Below, in pieces: positions 49,358 to 58,383 of a stretch of 64,000 nucleotides of DNA. How positions within the stretch are numbered: position 1 is the stretch's first letter; every line of letters starts with the position of its first letter. The translations under genes and the position numbers were made by a program. The notes under the pieces are model-generated. The model did no database searches. It worked only from the letters and a program-made list of their open reading frames with translations, and was not told where the DNA came from. This DNA comes from DATATV01 sp036268615 (GTDB lineage Bacteria > Actinomycetota > Actinomycetes > Mycobacteriales > Pseudonocardiaceae), in the NCBI GenBank assembly GCA_036268615.1, contig DATATV010000041.1:1-64000 (forward strand), read 5' to 3'.

Positions 49358-50083
49358 ATGACGACCGATCTCGCCGCGTTCGGCGAACCGAGCGGGCAGG
49401 GTCTGACCCAGCTGGGCGAACTGCTCGTCGCCCTGCTGCTCTCGTCGCTGATCGGCCTGGAACGCCAGCTCAAGCAGAAGAGCGCCGGCCTGCGCACGCA
49501 CACCCTGGTCGGCCTCGGTGCAGCGCTGTTCATGCTGGTCAGCAAGTACGGCTTCACCGACGTGCTGGACCCCGGCCGGGTGGTGGTGGACCCGTCCCGG
49601 GTGGCCGCCCAGATCGTGTCCGGCATCGGTTTCATCGGCGGTGGGCTGATCTTCGTCCGCCGGGACGTGGTGCGCGGTCTGACCACGGCCGCGGTGGTGT
49701 GGGTGACCGCCGCGGTCGGCTCGGCCTGCGGCGCCGGGCTGCCCGTTCTCGGCGTGGTGGTCACCGGTGCGCACTTCCTCGTCGCCTACGGCTATCCGCC
49801 GCTGCTGCGCCGACTGACCCGGCAGTCCTCGATCGGCTCGGCGTCCGTCCGGCTGCGTTATCTCGACGGTCACGGCGTGCTGCGGGACGTGTTGGGCGCC
49901 GCGACCCGGCTCGGTTTCTCGGTGGTCGAGCTGGACAGTGAAAAATTCGAGGAGGAGCCGCACCCGCCGAGCATCGACCTGATGCTGCGGGTGACCGGCC
50001 GCGCGGACCCGACCGAACTCGCCGCCGCGCTGTCCGAACTCGACGGTGTGCGAGCGGTGCGGATCGAGGGGGACGAGGAGTAG
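49358..50083 (+). CDS. MgtC/SapB-family membrane protein
   Basis: 241-residue protein with an N-terminal MgtC domain of about four membrane helices (LLVALLLSSLIGLERQLKQKSAGLRTHTLVGLGAALF, then SGIGFIGGGLIFVR and GLTTAAVVWVTAAVGSACGAG) and a C-terminal soluble ACT-like domain. Family members support growth at low magnesium and survival under envelope stress, partly by acting on the F-ATPase. It is divergent from the aldehyde dehydrogenase with a sigma-B-like promoter on each side. Confidence 0.92.
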   Translation: MTTDLAAFGEPSGQGLTQLGELLVALLLSSLIGLERQLKQKSAGLRTHTLVGLGAALFMLVSKYGFTDVLDPGRVVVDPSRVAAQIVSGIGFIGGGLIFVRRDVVRGLTTAAVVWVTAAVGSACGAGLPVLGVVVTGAHFLVAYGYPPLLRRLTRQSSIGSASVRLRYLDGHGVLRDVLGAATRLGFSVVELDSEKFEEEPHPPSIDLMLRVTGRADPTELAAALSELDGVRAVRIEGDEE

Positions 50084-50084
50084 T

Positions 50085-50729
50085 TCATCGCCTGGTCTTG
50101 GCCGTGTGCGTGCCACGTAGGTTCACCCGGACCAGTGCGGCGGCAAGATTGGCGAGTCGGTCGGGTTCGACCAGCGCGCCGAGCTGCGCCGGATCGGTGG
50201 GCAGGCCGAGCGTGCCGGCCGTGGTGAGCGCGCGCCGGTCGAAGTAGGGCCGCAGCTCCGGCCACACCGCCTGCGCCTCCCGGCAGAAGATGTGCGCCCC
50301 GGTCTCGCCGATCCGGGGGAACTCACGCAGTCGCCGGCGCAATTCCGACAGATCACCGGCCGCGGCCGCGCGCAGCTCGCGCAGGTCACCGCCGTAGCTG
50401 TCGAGCAATTGCTGCGCGCTGTCGGCCAGGTAGCGCGCGGTGCTCTCGTCGTAGCGGGCGTAGCCGCCGCGGCCGACCGCGTCCACCCGCTGCTGCCAGG
50501 TCGAGTCGAGCATCCCGGTCGGCGTCCGCCAGCCCGCGGTGAACAGCTCGTGCGCCGCGGCCACCGCGATCTCGGCGCGGATGCGCACCGACAGCAAGGT
50601 GGTCAGCACCAGCAGCTCGTAGAGCGGCGAGGGCTTGTCGCGCAGGGTGATCCCGGCCTGGGCCGCGTAGGTGGTGCCGTGCTCGGCCAGCAGGTCGGAC
50701 AGGGACGGGGTCGGCGCCGAACCGCTCAT
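50085..50729 (-). CDS. HhH-GPD endonuclease III-like protein
   Basis: 214-residue protein of the helix-hairpin-helix DNA glycosylase superfamily. Residues around LREFPRIGETGAHIF occupy the HhH position, but the catalytic Lys of endonuclease III (GVGRKTA) is replaced (IGETGA), and the iron-sulfur cysteines are absent. An Asp follows in RPYFDRRAL. It may be a monofunctional base glycosylase or a non-catalytic relative. It is divergent from an NHEJ ligase-Ku pair, so a DNA repair role is likely. Start ATG 50729. Confidence 0.75.
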   Translation of the reverse strand: MSGSAPTPSLSDLLAEHGTTYAAQAGITLRDKPSPLYELLVLTTLLSVRIRAEIAVAAAHELFTAGWRTPTGMLDSTWQQRVDAVGRGGYARYDESTARYLADSAQQLLDSYGGDLRELRAAAAGDLSELRRRLREFPRIGETGAHIFCREAQAVWPELRPYFDRRALTTAGTLGLPTDPAQLGALVEPDRLANLAAALVRVNLRGTHTAKTRR

Positions 50730-50822
50730 GTGCCCCGGGTACCCGGTTGCGGCCCGGCGCACGCACCGGAATCGGCGCCGGGGCCGGTTTGGCGCGCGGG
50801 CGCACCGGGTACCTGACCAGTC

Positions 50823-51800
50823 ATGACGGGCACCGGCCAGCGCGCCACCCCGCCGGTCGCCGCCGCGATCTGGCGCCCACCGATGCTCGCGACGCTGACC
50901 CCCCAGCGCTTCTCCAGCGATGCCTGGCTCTACGAGCGCAAGCTCGACGGGGTGCGGGCGATGGTCACCCGGGACCACGGCACGCCGGCCCTGTGGTCGC
51001 GCAACCACAAGTCGATGGACGCCGGCTACCCGGAGCTGGTGGACGCGCTGGCCGGCTTCGGCCCGGACCGGTTCGTCGCCGACGGGGAGATCGTCGCGTT
51101 CGAGGGCCGGCAGACGAGCTTCGCGAAACTCCAGGGCCGGATACACCTGACCCGGGCGACCGACATCGAGCGGGCCGGCGTGACGGTCTACCTGTACCTG
51201 TTCGACCTGCTCGTACTCGGCGACACCGATCTCACCCCGTTCCCACTGCGCGACCGGAAACGGTTGCTGCGCAAGGCTTTCAACTACATCGACCCGATCC
51301 GGTTCAGTACCCACCGCAACACCGACGGGGAGAGCTTCTACCGGCACGCCTGCGAACACGGCTGGGAGGGCCTGATCGCGAAGCGGGCCGACTCCGCGTA
51401 CCGGTCGGGACGGTCGCCGGACTGGCTGAAGTTCAAGTGTGTCACCGGGCAGGAGCTGGTGATCGGCGGTTTCACCGAGCCGGGCGGCAGCCGGATCGGC
51501 TTCGGTGCGCTGCTGCTGGGCTACTACGACGACGGCCGGCTGCGCTACGCAGGCAAGGTCGGCACGGGCTACGACCACCGCACCCTCACCTCGCTGCGGG
51601 CCCAGCTGGACGACCTGGAGATCGGCGCGCCCGCGTTCGACGAACGGGTGGCCGAGCCGGGTGCGCGCTGGGTGCGGCCGGAACTCGTCGCCCAGGTCGA
51701 CTTCGCCGAGTGGACCCGGGACGGCCGGCTGCGGCATCCCCGGTTCGCCGGCCTGCGCACGGACAAGGCGGCCACCGAGGTGGTCCGGGAGGCGGAGTAG
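50823..51800 (+). CDS. ATP-dependent DNA ligase, NHEJ type (LigC/LigD ligase domain)
   Basis: 325-residue stand-alone ATP-dependent ligase that seals broken DNA ends. The nucleotidyl-transfer motif ERKLDGVRAM has the adenylated Lys40, with later motifs DGEIVAFEG, EGLIAKR and WLKFKC, then an OB-fold (GFTEPGGSRIGFGALLLGYYDDG). It lacks polymerase and nuclease domains, so it resembles LigC or the isolated ligase domain of LigD. The Ku gene begins at the next base after its stop. Confidence 0.93.
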   Translation: MTGTGQRATPPVAAAIWRPPMLATLTPQRFSSDAWLYERKLDGVRAMVTRDHGTPALWSRNHKSMDAGYPELVDALAGFGPDRFVADGEIVAFEGRQTSFAKLQGRIHLTRATDIERAGVTVYLYLFDLLVLGDTDLTPFPLRDRKRLLRKAFNYIDPIRFSTHRNTDGESFYRHACEHGWEGLIAKRADSAYRSGRSPDWLKFKCVTGQELVIGGFTEPGGSRIGFGALLLGYYDDGRLRYAGKVGTGYDHRTLTSLRAQLDDLEIGAPAFDERVAEPGARWVRPELVAQVDFAEWTRDGRLRHPRFAGLRTDKAATEVVREAE

Positions 51801-52769
51801 ATGGCGCGACCGATGTGGCAGGGCACGATCAGTTTCGGCCTGGTCACCGTGCCGGTGGCGATGTACGGCGCGACCGAGGACCACGCCGTGCGGTTCCGGC
51901 AGCTCCAGCGCGGCACCGCCGACCGGGTGCGCAACCAGCGGGTGAACGAGCGCACCGGCGACGAGGTGCCCTATCCGGACGTGGTCAAGGGCTATCAGGT
52001 GGACCAGGACGAGTACGTCGTCGTCGAGCCGGACGAACTCGCCGACATCGCCCCGGACAAGTCCCGGTCGATCGAGATCGAGACGTTCGTCGAACTGTCC
52101 GAGATCGACCCGATCTACTTCGACCGCACCTACTGGCTCGCGCCCGCCGACACCGACCACGCCCACGCGTACTACCTGCTGCACAAGGCGATGTGCAGCA
52201 CCGACCGCGTCGGCATCGCCCGCTTTGTTATGCGCAACAAGGAATATCTCACGGCGGTGCGCGCCGGCCGGCGGGTGCTGACCCTGCAGACCATGCATTT
52301 CGCCGACGAACTGCGTGACCCGGTGCGGCTCATTCCGGACCTGCCCAAGGCCGACCGCCCCAGGCGCAAGGAACTGGACATGGCGGTCGCGCTGATCGAG
52401 TCGATGTCCGGCGCGTGGCAGCCCACCGAGTACGCGGACACCTACCAGGAACGGGTCCGGGAGTTGGTGCGCGCCAAGCAGGACGGCGAGCCGACCGCGA
52501 AGCCGGCCGGGCCCGCGGAGCCGACGAACGTGCTGGACCTGGGTGAGGCCCTCCGGCGCAGCGTCCGCGGCCGCTCGCCCGCCAGGTCGGCCACCTCAGC
52601 CAAGTCCGCTGCGAAGCCGAAGCTGTCGGAGATGTCCAAGTCCGAGTTGGACGGGCTGGCCCGGGAGCTGGGGATCAAGGGTCGGTCGAGGATGACGCGG
52701 GCGGAGTTGGCGAAGGCGGTGGGCCGGGCCCGACGCCGGCCGGGTGCCCGCCGCACGAAGGTCTCCTGA
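51801..52769 (+). CDS. ku: Ku DNA end-binding protein
   Basis: 322-residue bacterial Ku that binds double-strand breaks and recruits the ligase. The Ku core begins MARPMWQGTISFGLVTVPV with DEVPYPDVVKGYQ, FDRTYWLAPA and RLIPDLPKADRPRRKEL. A basic Ala/Lys linker leads to a C-terminal SAP/Rho-N-like module (LSEMSKSELDGLARELGIKG then RSRMTRAELAKAV) and a basic tail, features of actinobacterial Ku proteins that add DNA binding. It starts immediately after the ligase stop, so the two are translationally linked. Confidence 0.95.
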   Translation: MARPMWQGTISFGLVTVPVAMYGATEDHAVRFRQLQRGTADRVRNQRVNERTGDEVPYPDVVKGYQVDQDEYVVVEPDELADIAPDKSRSIEIETFVELSEIDPIYFDRTYWLAPADTDHAHAYYLLHKAMCSTDRVGIARFVMRNKEYLTAVRAGRRVLTLQTMHFADELRDPVRLIPDLPKADRPRRKELDMAVALIESMSGAWQPTEYADTYQERVRELVRAKQDGEPTAKPAGPAEPTNVLDLGEALRRSVRGRSPARSATSAKSAAKPKLSEMSKSELDGLARELGIKGRSRMTRAELAKAVGRARRRPGARRTKVS

Positions 52770-52828
52770 AGCACCGAGGCACGGTCTCCCGGCCGGCGGT
52801 CCACCAGCCTCTGACACAATCGACCGAC

Positions 52829-53530
52829 GTGATCCGTCCGCGCCTGAACCGGCGGGCCCTGTTGGCCCTCGCCGTCCTCGCTGCCCTGGTGCTCGTGGCC
52901 GTGCTGCTCCCTGTTCCCGGCCCGACGCAGCTGCGAGCGTGGGCCGCGGGTGCCGGGGCCGCCGCACCGCTCGTGCTGTTCCTCGCGTACGCGGTGCTGA
53001 CCATCGCCCCACTGCCGCGCACGGTGTTCACCGTGGCCGCCGGACTGCTGCTGGGCACGGTGACCGGCACCGTGGTGGCGATCACGGCGACCGCGGTCAG
53101 CGCACTGCTCGGCTTCGCGCTCGCGCGCAGCGTCGGCCGGGGACTGGTCGCGCGACACCTGGACCGAACCGCGGTACGCGCGGTGAACGACCGGCTGGCC
53201 GACGGCGGCTGGCTCGCGGTCGCCTCGCTGCGGCTCATCCCGGTCGTGCCGTTCGCGCCGCTGAACTACTGCTGCGGCATCGCCTCGGTACGGCTGCGGC
53301 CCTACCTGGTCGGCTCGGTGCTGGGCAGCCTGCCGGGCACCATCGCGGTGGTCGCGCTCACCGACACCATCACCGGCACGATCACCGGCACCGGCTCACC
53401 CGCGATGTTCGCCGTGTCGGCCGGTTGCGCGGTGCTCGGCGCCGCCGGCCTGGTGCTCACCATCCGCCGGGGCCGCCGGCCGCGCAGCACGCCGGTCGCC
53501 GTCGAGGAAGAGGCACTGCCGGCGAGGTGA
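52829..53530 (+). CDS. TVP38/TMEM64-family membrane protein
   Basis: 233-residue protein with about six hydrophobic segments. The SNARE-associated (DedA-superfamily) core is visible: APLPRTVFTVAAGLLLGTVTGTVVAI, then SVGRGLVARHLDR and RLIPVVPFAPLNYCCGIASVRLRPY. The family probably moves lipids across the membrane. Start at GTG 52829; the ribosome site is weak. It lies 59 bp after ku, so co-transcription is possible, but the function is unrelated. Confidence 0.88.
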   Translation: MIRPRLNRRALLALAVLAALVLVAVLLPVPGPTQLRAWAAGAGAAAPLVLFLAYAVLTIAPLPRTVFTVAAGLLLGTVTGTVVAITATAVSALLGFALARSVGRGLVARHLDRTAVRAVNDRLADGGWLAVASLRLIPVVPFAPLNYCCGIASVRLRPYLVGSVLGSLPGTIAVVALTDTITGTITGTGSPAMFAVSAGCAVLGAAGLVLTIRRGRRPRSTPVAVEEEALPAR

Positions 53531-53598
53531 GTGCTCACCTCAGGTGAGCTGTCGATCCTGCCCGGCCAGCGGGTTCCTACCCGGTCGACGCAACAGTC

Positions 53599-53627
53599 GG
53601 TCCTGCCGCGAGTGGTCCTGCCGCGAG
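53599..53627. repeat. Tandem 15-bp repeat, two copies
   Basis: GGTCCTGCCGCGAG occurs at 53599-53612 and again at 53614-53627. It lies in a 213-bp intergenic space (53531-53743) in which no gene or clear terminator is seen. Confidence 0.5.
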
Positions 53628-53743
53628 GCGTCACGAGCGGGCGTCTCGGTGGGCGCGGCGAAGAACCGGTTCGTCGTCCGGTCGGCGGTGGGGGTGTCGA
53701 ACTCCTTGCTGGACAAGGTGAACCCTTCGACGATCGGCCGGAG

Positions 53744-55102
53744 TCAGAGCACCCGGGTCGCGTAGGACATGATGCCGCCGTAGTAGCGCACGGGCGTGAT
53801 CCGGATCGTCGTGCCCGACGCGTACGCCTCGATCATCTGGCCGTTGCCGATGTAGAGCGTGACGTGGTGAATCCCCGACGACGAGCCGTTGGACGAGTAG
53901 AACAACATGTCGCCGGGCTGGATCTGGGACAGCGGCACGTGTTGCCCGGCCGTGTACTGGTAACCGCTGAAGTGTGGCAGCGAGACCCCGGCCGCGGCGA
54001 ACGCGTACACCATCAGGCCGGAACAGTCGAAGCCGACGATGTCGTAGTCGTGGTACTCGTCGGCGACCCCGCCGTCGTGGATGCCCAGCGTCGGGCCGTG
54101 CGCGTTGCCGCCGCCCCACGAGTAGGGCACGCCCAGCTCGGACATGGCCCGCCGGATCACCGCGGCCACCGCGCCGGAACCGGCCACCGGCACCGTCGTC
54201 CGCCCACCGGTCCCATGGCTGCCGCCACCGGTGCTGCGCCGCGCGGCGGCGGCCGCCGCTGCCGCGGCCGCCGCCTCGGCCTGCTGCTTGGCGACCTGCC
54301 ACGCCTGGTACTGCGCGCGCTGCGTCTTCAGGTTGCCCACCGCGGACTGCGCCGCGGTCAGCTGCGTCTGCAAGGTGTTCTGGCTGGCCTGTAGCTGACC
54401 GGTCTGGCCGACCTGGGCCTGCTGCGCGGACTCGGCCGCGGCGATCGCGGTGTCCGCGCGCTGTTCCGCCGCGGTCGCGTCGGCCTGCTTCTGCTGCGCG
54501 GCGATCAGCGCGGCCCGGCGCAGCGAGTCGGCGTTGGCCTGCGCGGTGCGCGCCTGCTGCATCTGGTTGAGCACGTCGAGCTGGGAGCTGCCGATGGCGT
54601 CCAGCAACTGCTGCCGTTCCAGCATGTCGGCCGCGCTGGTGGCACCGAAGTAGGCCGACACCGAGCCGATCGTGCTGCCCTGCTGGAAGCTGCCGGCGAC
54701 GAACTGGTCGACCTGGGTGCGCAGCCGGTCCACCTCGGCCGACGCGGCGGTCAGCGCGAGTTGGGCGGCGTCGGCCTGGTTCTGCGCCGCGGTCGCCGCG
54801 TCCTGGGCGGTCTGTAGGTCGACCAGGGCCTTGTTGGCATCCTCCTGGCGCAGTTCCACCTGGTCCTGGAGGTCCTGCAACTTCGTCTGGGCCTGGGCGA
54901 GCTGGTTGGCCAGTTGGCCGACCTGCGCGGCCTTGGCGTTGGCAGCGGCCTGGGCGGCGGAGATCGCCGAGTCGCTGGGGTTGGGCGGGGGCGGTGGCAC
55001 CGCGCCGGCCACCCCGGCCCCGCTGGTCGCGGCGGTCAGCATCGCAGTGGTCAGCACCAGGGCCACGCATCCACCGCGCAGCCACCCAGCTGTTCCGGCC
55101 AT
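53744..55102 (-). CDS. Secreted NlpC/P60 peptidoglycan endopeptidase with coiled-coil domain
   Basis: 452-residue exported cell-wall hydrolase of the RipA/RipC type. A signal peptide with a long hydrophobic core (LRGGCVALVLTTAMLTAA) precedes a long coiled coil rich in Ala/Gln (about residues 45-290), then an Ala tract and a C-terminal NlpC/P60 domain. Catalytic Cys lies in GFDCSGLMVYAF, His in GIHHVTLYIGN, with GDMLFYS between. The coiled coil probably keeps the hydrolase inhibited or localises it. Start ATG 55102 follows GGGGTGGAG; the open frame continues to 55159. Confidence 0.9.
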   Translation of the reverse strand: MAGTAGWLRGGCVALVLTTAMLTAATSGAGVAGAVPPPPPNPSDSAISAAQAAANAKAAQVGQLANQLAQAQTKLQDLQDQVELRQEDANKALVDLQTAQDAATAAQNQADAAQLALTAASAEVDRLRTQVDQFVAGSFQQGSTIGSVSAYFGATSAADMLERQQLLDAIGSSQLDVLNQMQQARTAQANADSLRRAALIAAQQKQADATAAEQRADTAIAAAESAQQAQVGQTGQLQASQNTLQTQLTAAQSAVGNLKTQRAQYQAWQVAKQQAEAAAAAAAAAAARRSTGGGSHGTGGRTTVPVAGSGAVAAVIRRAMSELGVPYSWGGGNAHGPTLGIHDGGVADEYHDYDIVGFDCSGLMVYAFAAAGVSLPHFSGYQYTAGQHVPLSQIQPGDMLFYSSNGSSSGIHHVTLYIGNGQMIEAYASGTTIRITPVRYYGGIMSYATRVL

Positions 55103-55358
55103 CTCCACCCCGTTCCGCCGTTCGGCGCATCGCATACCGCCGAACGGTCCCCTGTGCACCGCATGGCCACTGTGCCACTCCTACCTCGGCAAACGCCACA
55201 CAACCCAGGGAAAACTCACCCATCGTGAGTCCCACCAGCATCACTTGACTACTCAACGTTACAAACGCCCCACCAGCACCGACTCCATCGCGTCACCGGT
55301 TCGGAGCAATCCGAGTGCCACCGGTCACCCGCCATGCGATCATCGACAGGTGCGCGCG

Positions 55359-55802
55359 ATGGTCGACCGATTCGGGGTGGCCATCACCGGGGGTGGGCTC
55401 ACGGTGTTGGTGGTCGGCACGTTCCTGCCCTGGTTGAGGTCGGGGTCCGGGCTGCACGACAGCTATCAGTCGGTGGACGTGCTGCGCGAGCTGATCATGT
55501 CCGGCGACGCCCCGGTGATCAGCGCGCTGGGCTACTGGCAGGCGATCATCCCGGCGATTACGGTGAGTGTTGCACTGTATGCACTGCGGCTCCGCCGAAC
55601 GGCCGCCTGTGCCATCTGCGTGATCTCGATCGGCGTCGGCGCGGCCGCCGGCTACCTCGCCCTCCAGGGCCACAACACCGACCTGTTCATCGGCCTCGCG
55701 CCGATCGGCCCGACGGTCACCTTCGTCGGCGCGGTCCTCGCCCTGGTCGGCGCGGTCGCCCTGCTGATCAGCCTGCGCGAGCCGGCGCCGGCCCGGGGCT
55801 GA
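55359..55802 (+). CDS. Small membrane protein, unknown function
   Basis: 147-residue protein with four predicted membrane helices (GLTVLVVGTFLPWLR, YWQAIIPAITVSVALYAL, AACAICVISIGVGAAAGY, VTFVGAVLALVGAVALLISL). The loop after helix 1 (GSGLHDSYQSVDVLRELI) is short and polar. No family is recognised with confidence; the layout resembles small four-helix actinobacterial membrane proteins. A GTG at 55350 is three codons longer. The ribosome site is weak. Convergent with an ABC exporter permease. Confidence 0.75.
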   Translation: MVDRFGVAITGGGLTVLVVGTFLPWLRSGSGLHDSYQSVDVLRELIMSGDAPVISALGYWQAIIPAITVSVALYALRLRRTAACAICVISIGVGAAAGYLALQGHNTDLFIGLAPIGPTVTFVGAVLALVGAVALLISLREPAPARG

Positions 55803-55840
55803 GCCGGCGCCGAGCCGGCCCCGCCCGGTCCCGCGACCGG

Positions 55841-56614
55841 TCAGATCAGCTGGGAGCGCCCCCAGCCCCGGTTCATCCGCCACGCTGCCAGCGCGCCGGC
55901 CAGCACCGCCAGCCCGAGCAGCACTCCCTCGGCCCGCGCCAACTGGCCGAGTTGACCGGCCAGCGCGGCGTGCAGCGCGGACATCGCCCAGTACGCCGGC
56001 GACGCGGGCGCGATCCGCTGGGCCCAACCGGGCAGGTCGGCCAGCGGCACCAGCGCTCCGCCGAGACTGGTGAACAGGAAGCTGCTGATGTCCTGCACCG
56101 CGGAGAACTCGGCCTGGCTGCGCAACAACGTGCCCAGCGCGGCCCCGACACACAGCAGGGTGACCGACCAGGTGGCGACGGCGATCGCGAGCAGTCCACA
56201 GTGGTCCGCCGGCATCCCCAACACCGTGACGCCGAGCAGCAACACCAGCGCCTGCTGGACGAGCAGTACCACGAGCGCGGGAATCACCTTGCCGGCCAAC
56301 AACTCCGTTGACCGCGCCGGGGTGGATCGCAGTCGGTCCCAGGTGTGCCAGAACCGTTCGGTGAGAATTCCGCTACCCGCCACCGACAACGCGAGCATGG
56401 AGAACAGCACGAGGACTCCGGTGACCGCCTGTACGGTCCCGCTCGCCCGTCCCTCGGCGGCCAGCGCGGCCCGGTCCAGCGGGGTGAACACGAGCACCGC
56501 GACCAACGGCATCAGCAGCCGGCTGAGCACCGGACCCGGTTCCCGCAACAGCAGTGTCGTGTTGTGCCGGACCAGGGCGGCCGACCGCAGCGGGAGGATC
56601 GACTCAGGCGACAC
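55841..56614 (-). CDS. ABC-2 type exporter permease
   Basis: 257-residue membrane component of an ABC-2 exporter with six hydrophobic segments. The N-terminal RHNTTLLLREPGPVLSRLLMPLVAVLVF, the ILTERFWHTWDRLRSTPARSTELLAGK loop and LGGALVPLADLPGWAQRIAP end are typical of DrrB/NodJ-type permeases. Its start overlaps the 3' end of the ATPase gene by 11 bp, so the two are coupled. The substrate is probably a drug or lipid-like molecule. Confidence 0.88.
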   Translation of the reverse strand: MSPESILPLRSAALVRHNTTLLLREPGPVLSRLLMPLVAVLVFTPLDRAALAAEGRASGTVQAVTGVLVLFSMLALSVAGSGILTERFWHTWDRLRSTPARSTELLAGKVIPALVVLLVQQALVLLLGVTVLGMPADHCGLLAIAVATWSVTLLCVGAALGTLLRSQAEFSAVQDISSFLFTSLGGALVPLADLPGWAQRIAPASPAYWAMSALHAALAGQLGQLARAEGVLLGLAVLAGALAAWRMNRGWGRSQLI

Positions 56615-57524
56615 GACGCACCGCCGACTCGTCCGACAGCACCGGCTGTTCGGTCCGGGCCAGCGCCCGGTACAGCTCGTCCAGGCCGGGCCTGCTGATG
56701 TCCACCGACTCGGGGGCGACTCCGGTGGAGACGAGTTCGGCCAGCGTCGCCGCCGGGTCGTGGCTGGCCACGATCAGCGTGCCGCCGGTGACCGTGCCCC
56801 GGTCGCGCAGCACGCCCGGCACGCCCCCGGCGAAGGTCGCCCGCACCTCCCCCGGCAGTCCGGCCAGCAGATCCTCCTGCCGGCCGCGGGCGATCACCCG
56901 ACCGCCGGCGGCCACCGCCAGAGTCGCCTTCAACTCGGCGAGTTCGGGCAGGTAGTGCGTGGTGTAGACGATCGCCGCCCCGGCCGCCGCCCGCGCGGCG
57001 ACCGCGTCCAGCAGCGCGGACCTGGTCAGCGGGTCGGCGCCGACGGTCGGCTCGTCCAGCAGCAGCACCGGCGGGTCGGGCAGCAGCGCGCAGGCGGCCT
57101 GGGCACGTCGGCGCTGGCCGCCGGAGAGCAGGCCGACCGGCCGGTCCAGCACGTCGAGCAGGTGCAGTTCGGCGGCGGTGGACTCGATCGCGGTACGCAA
57201 GGCCCGACCCCGGATGCCGGCCAGGCTGCCGAACAGCCGGAGGTGCTGGCGGACGGTGATCGGCGGGTAGAGCGCCTGTTCCTGGGGCGCGACCCCGAGC
57301 AGTCGACGAGCCGCGCGCGGCTGCGCCAGGGCGTCCACCCCGGCGACGGTGACCGTGCCGGCGTCCGGCCGGACCAGCCCGGTGACCACCTCGACGAACG
57401 TCGTCTTGCCGGCACCGTTGTGCCCGACCAGCCCGACGATCTCCCCCGGCGCGACGGTCAGGTCGAACCCGGCCAACGCGGCCCGGCCCTGGTAGCGCTT
57501 CACCAACCCCCCGGCGATCAGCAT
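56604..57524 (-). CDS. ABC-2 exporter ATP-binding protein (DrrA-like)
   Basis: 306-residue ATPase. Walker A GHNGAGKTT, Q-loop GVAPQEQALYPPIT, signature LSGGQRRRAQ, Walker B VLLLDEPTVGADP and switch YTTHYLPE are all in place, with a DrrA-type C-terminal regulatory extension. I used ATG 57524, eight bases after GGGGAG; ATG 57530 and GTG 57533 are too close to that site. Divergent from a TetR regulator whose operator lies between them, so the exporter is probably induced by the TetR ligand. Confidence 0.9.
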   Translation of the reverse strand: MLIAGGLVKRYQGRAALAGFDLTVAPGEIVGLVGHNGAGKTTFVEVVTGLVRPDAGTVTVAGVDALAQPRAARRLLGVAPQEQALYPPITVRQHLRLFGSLAGIRGRALRTAIESTAAELHLLDVLDRPVGLLSGGQRRRAQAACALLPDPPVLLLDEPTVGADPLTRSALLDAVAARAAAGAAIVYTTHYLPELAELKATLAVAAGGRVIARGRQEDLLAGLPGEVRATFAGGVPGVLRDRGTVTGGTLIVASHDPAATLAELVSTGVAPESVDISRPGLDELYRALARTEQPVLSDESAVRRVA

Positions 57525-57544
57525 CGACATCACTCCCCATAAAT

Positions 57545-57574
57545 GATCTACGCTGTATAGATCTACACTGTATA
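57545..57574. promoter_or_regulatory. TetR operator, tandem 15-bp repeats
   Basis: GATCTACGCTGTATA (57545-57559) is followed at once by GATCTACACTGTATA (57560-57574), differing at one base. Each copy contains TACRCTGTA, and the junction forms the palindrome TGTA-N6-TACA (57554-57567). The region lies 3 bp before the tetR GTG and 20 bp before the exporter ATPase start, so binding would repress both. Confidence 0.75.
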
Positions 57575-57577
57575 ACC

Positions 57578-58207
57578 GTGGCGGACCGAAAGCAAGAAAT
57601 CCTGGACGCGGCGCTGGCCATCGCCGACGAACGCGGCATCGACGCGATCTCCATGCGGGCGGTGGCCGACCGCGTCGGGCTGACCCCGATGGCGCTGTAC
57701 CCGCACGTCGGCGACAAGTCCGGGCTGCTGGACGGGCTGGTCGGCCGAATCCTCAGCGAGCTGCCGGTGCCCGACTCCGGCACCGACTGGCGCGACCGGC
57801 TCGACGCCCTCGCCCACGCGGCCCGGGGCGTGGCCAAGCGGCACCCGGCCGCGGTCGGCCTGCTGTTCTCCCGACCCGGCATCACCCCGGACGCGGTCCG
57901 GGTGATCGACGCGGTCTACCAGGCACTGCTGGACGCGGGCGTGTCGCCGGCCCAGGTGCCCCGACTGGAGCGGATGTTCAGCACACTCGTGCTCGGCTAC
58001 GGCATGTCCGAGGCCAGCGGCCGGTTCAGTACGGGCGAACTGGACCCGCGCGGCCGACGCGGCCAGCTGCCCGAGGGCGCGCTGCCCGGCCACCAGGCGC
58101 TCGCCGAGTACCTCGATCGGCCGGTCGACTGGGACGCGGAGTTCGCCGCCGACGTGGACGACCTGGCCCGGGTGATCGAGGCCAGCTCCCAACAGTCGGG
58201 GTCGTGA
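57578..58207 (+). CDS. TetR-family transcriptional regulator
   Basis: 209-residue repressor with an N-terminal TetR helix-turn-helix (KQEILDAALAIADERGIDAISMRAVADRVGLTPMALYPHV) and a C-terminal ligand-binding domain with the TetR_C pattern seen in antibiotic-exporter regulators (FSTLVLGYGMSEASG). Start GTG 57578 lies 3 bp after a two-copy operator, suggesting autorepression and possibly leaderless translation. The adjacent divergent ABC-2 exporter is the likely target. Confidence 0.92.
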   Translation: MADRKQEILDAALAIADERGIDAISMRAVADRVGLTPMALYPHVGDKSGLLDGLVGRILSELPVPDSGTDWRDRLDALAHAARGVAKRHPAAVGLLFSRPGITPDAVRVIDAVYQALLDAGVSPAQVPRLERMFSTLVLGYGMSEASGRFSTGELDPRGRRGQLPEGALPGHQALAEYLDRPVDWDAEFAADVDDLARVIEASSQQSGS

Positions 58208-58383
58208 GCTTCACACCCCAGGTTGGCAGCGAATAAAGGACAAGCGTACTGTTTGCCATGAGGGGCCCGCCGGGTACGCCATCGGTAAGTACGCGAGACT
58301 CGCCCCAGGTGCTCACCACACCGCCCGTCTGGACCTGTTAGACCCGAACTGACCTGCGCCGTCACCGGATGGAGTACAGAGAA

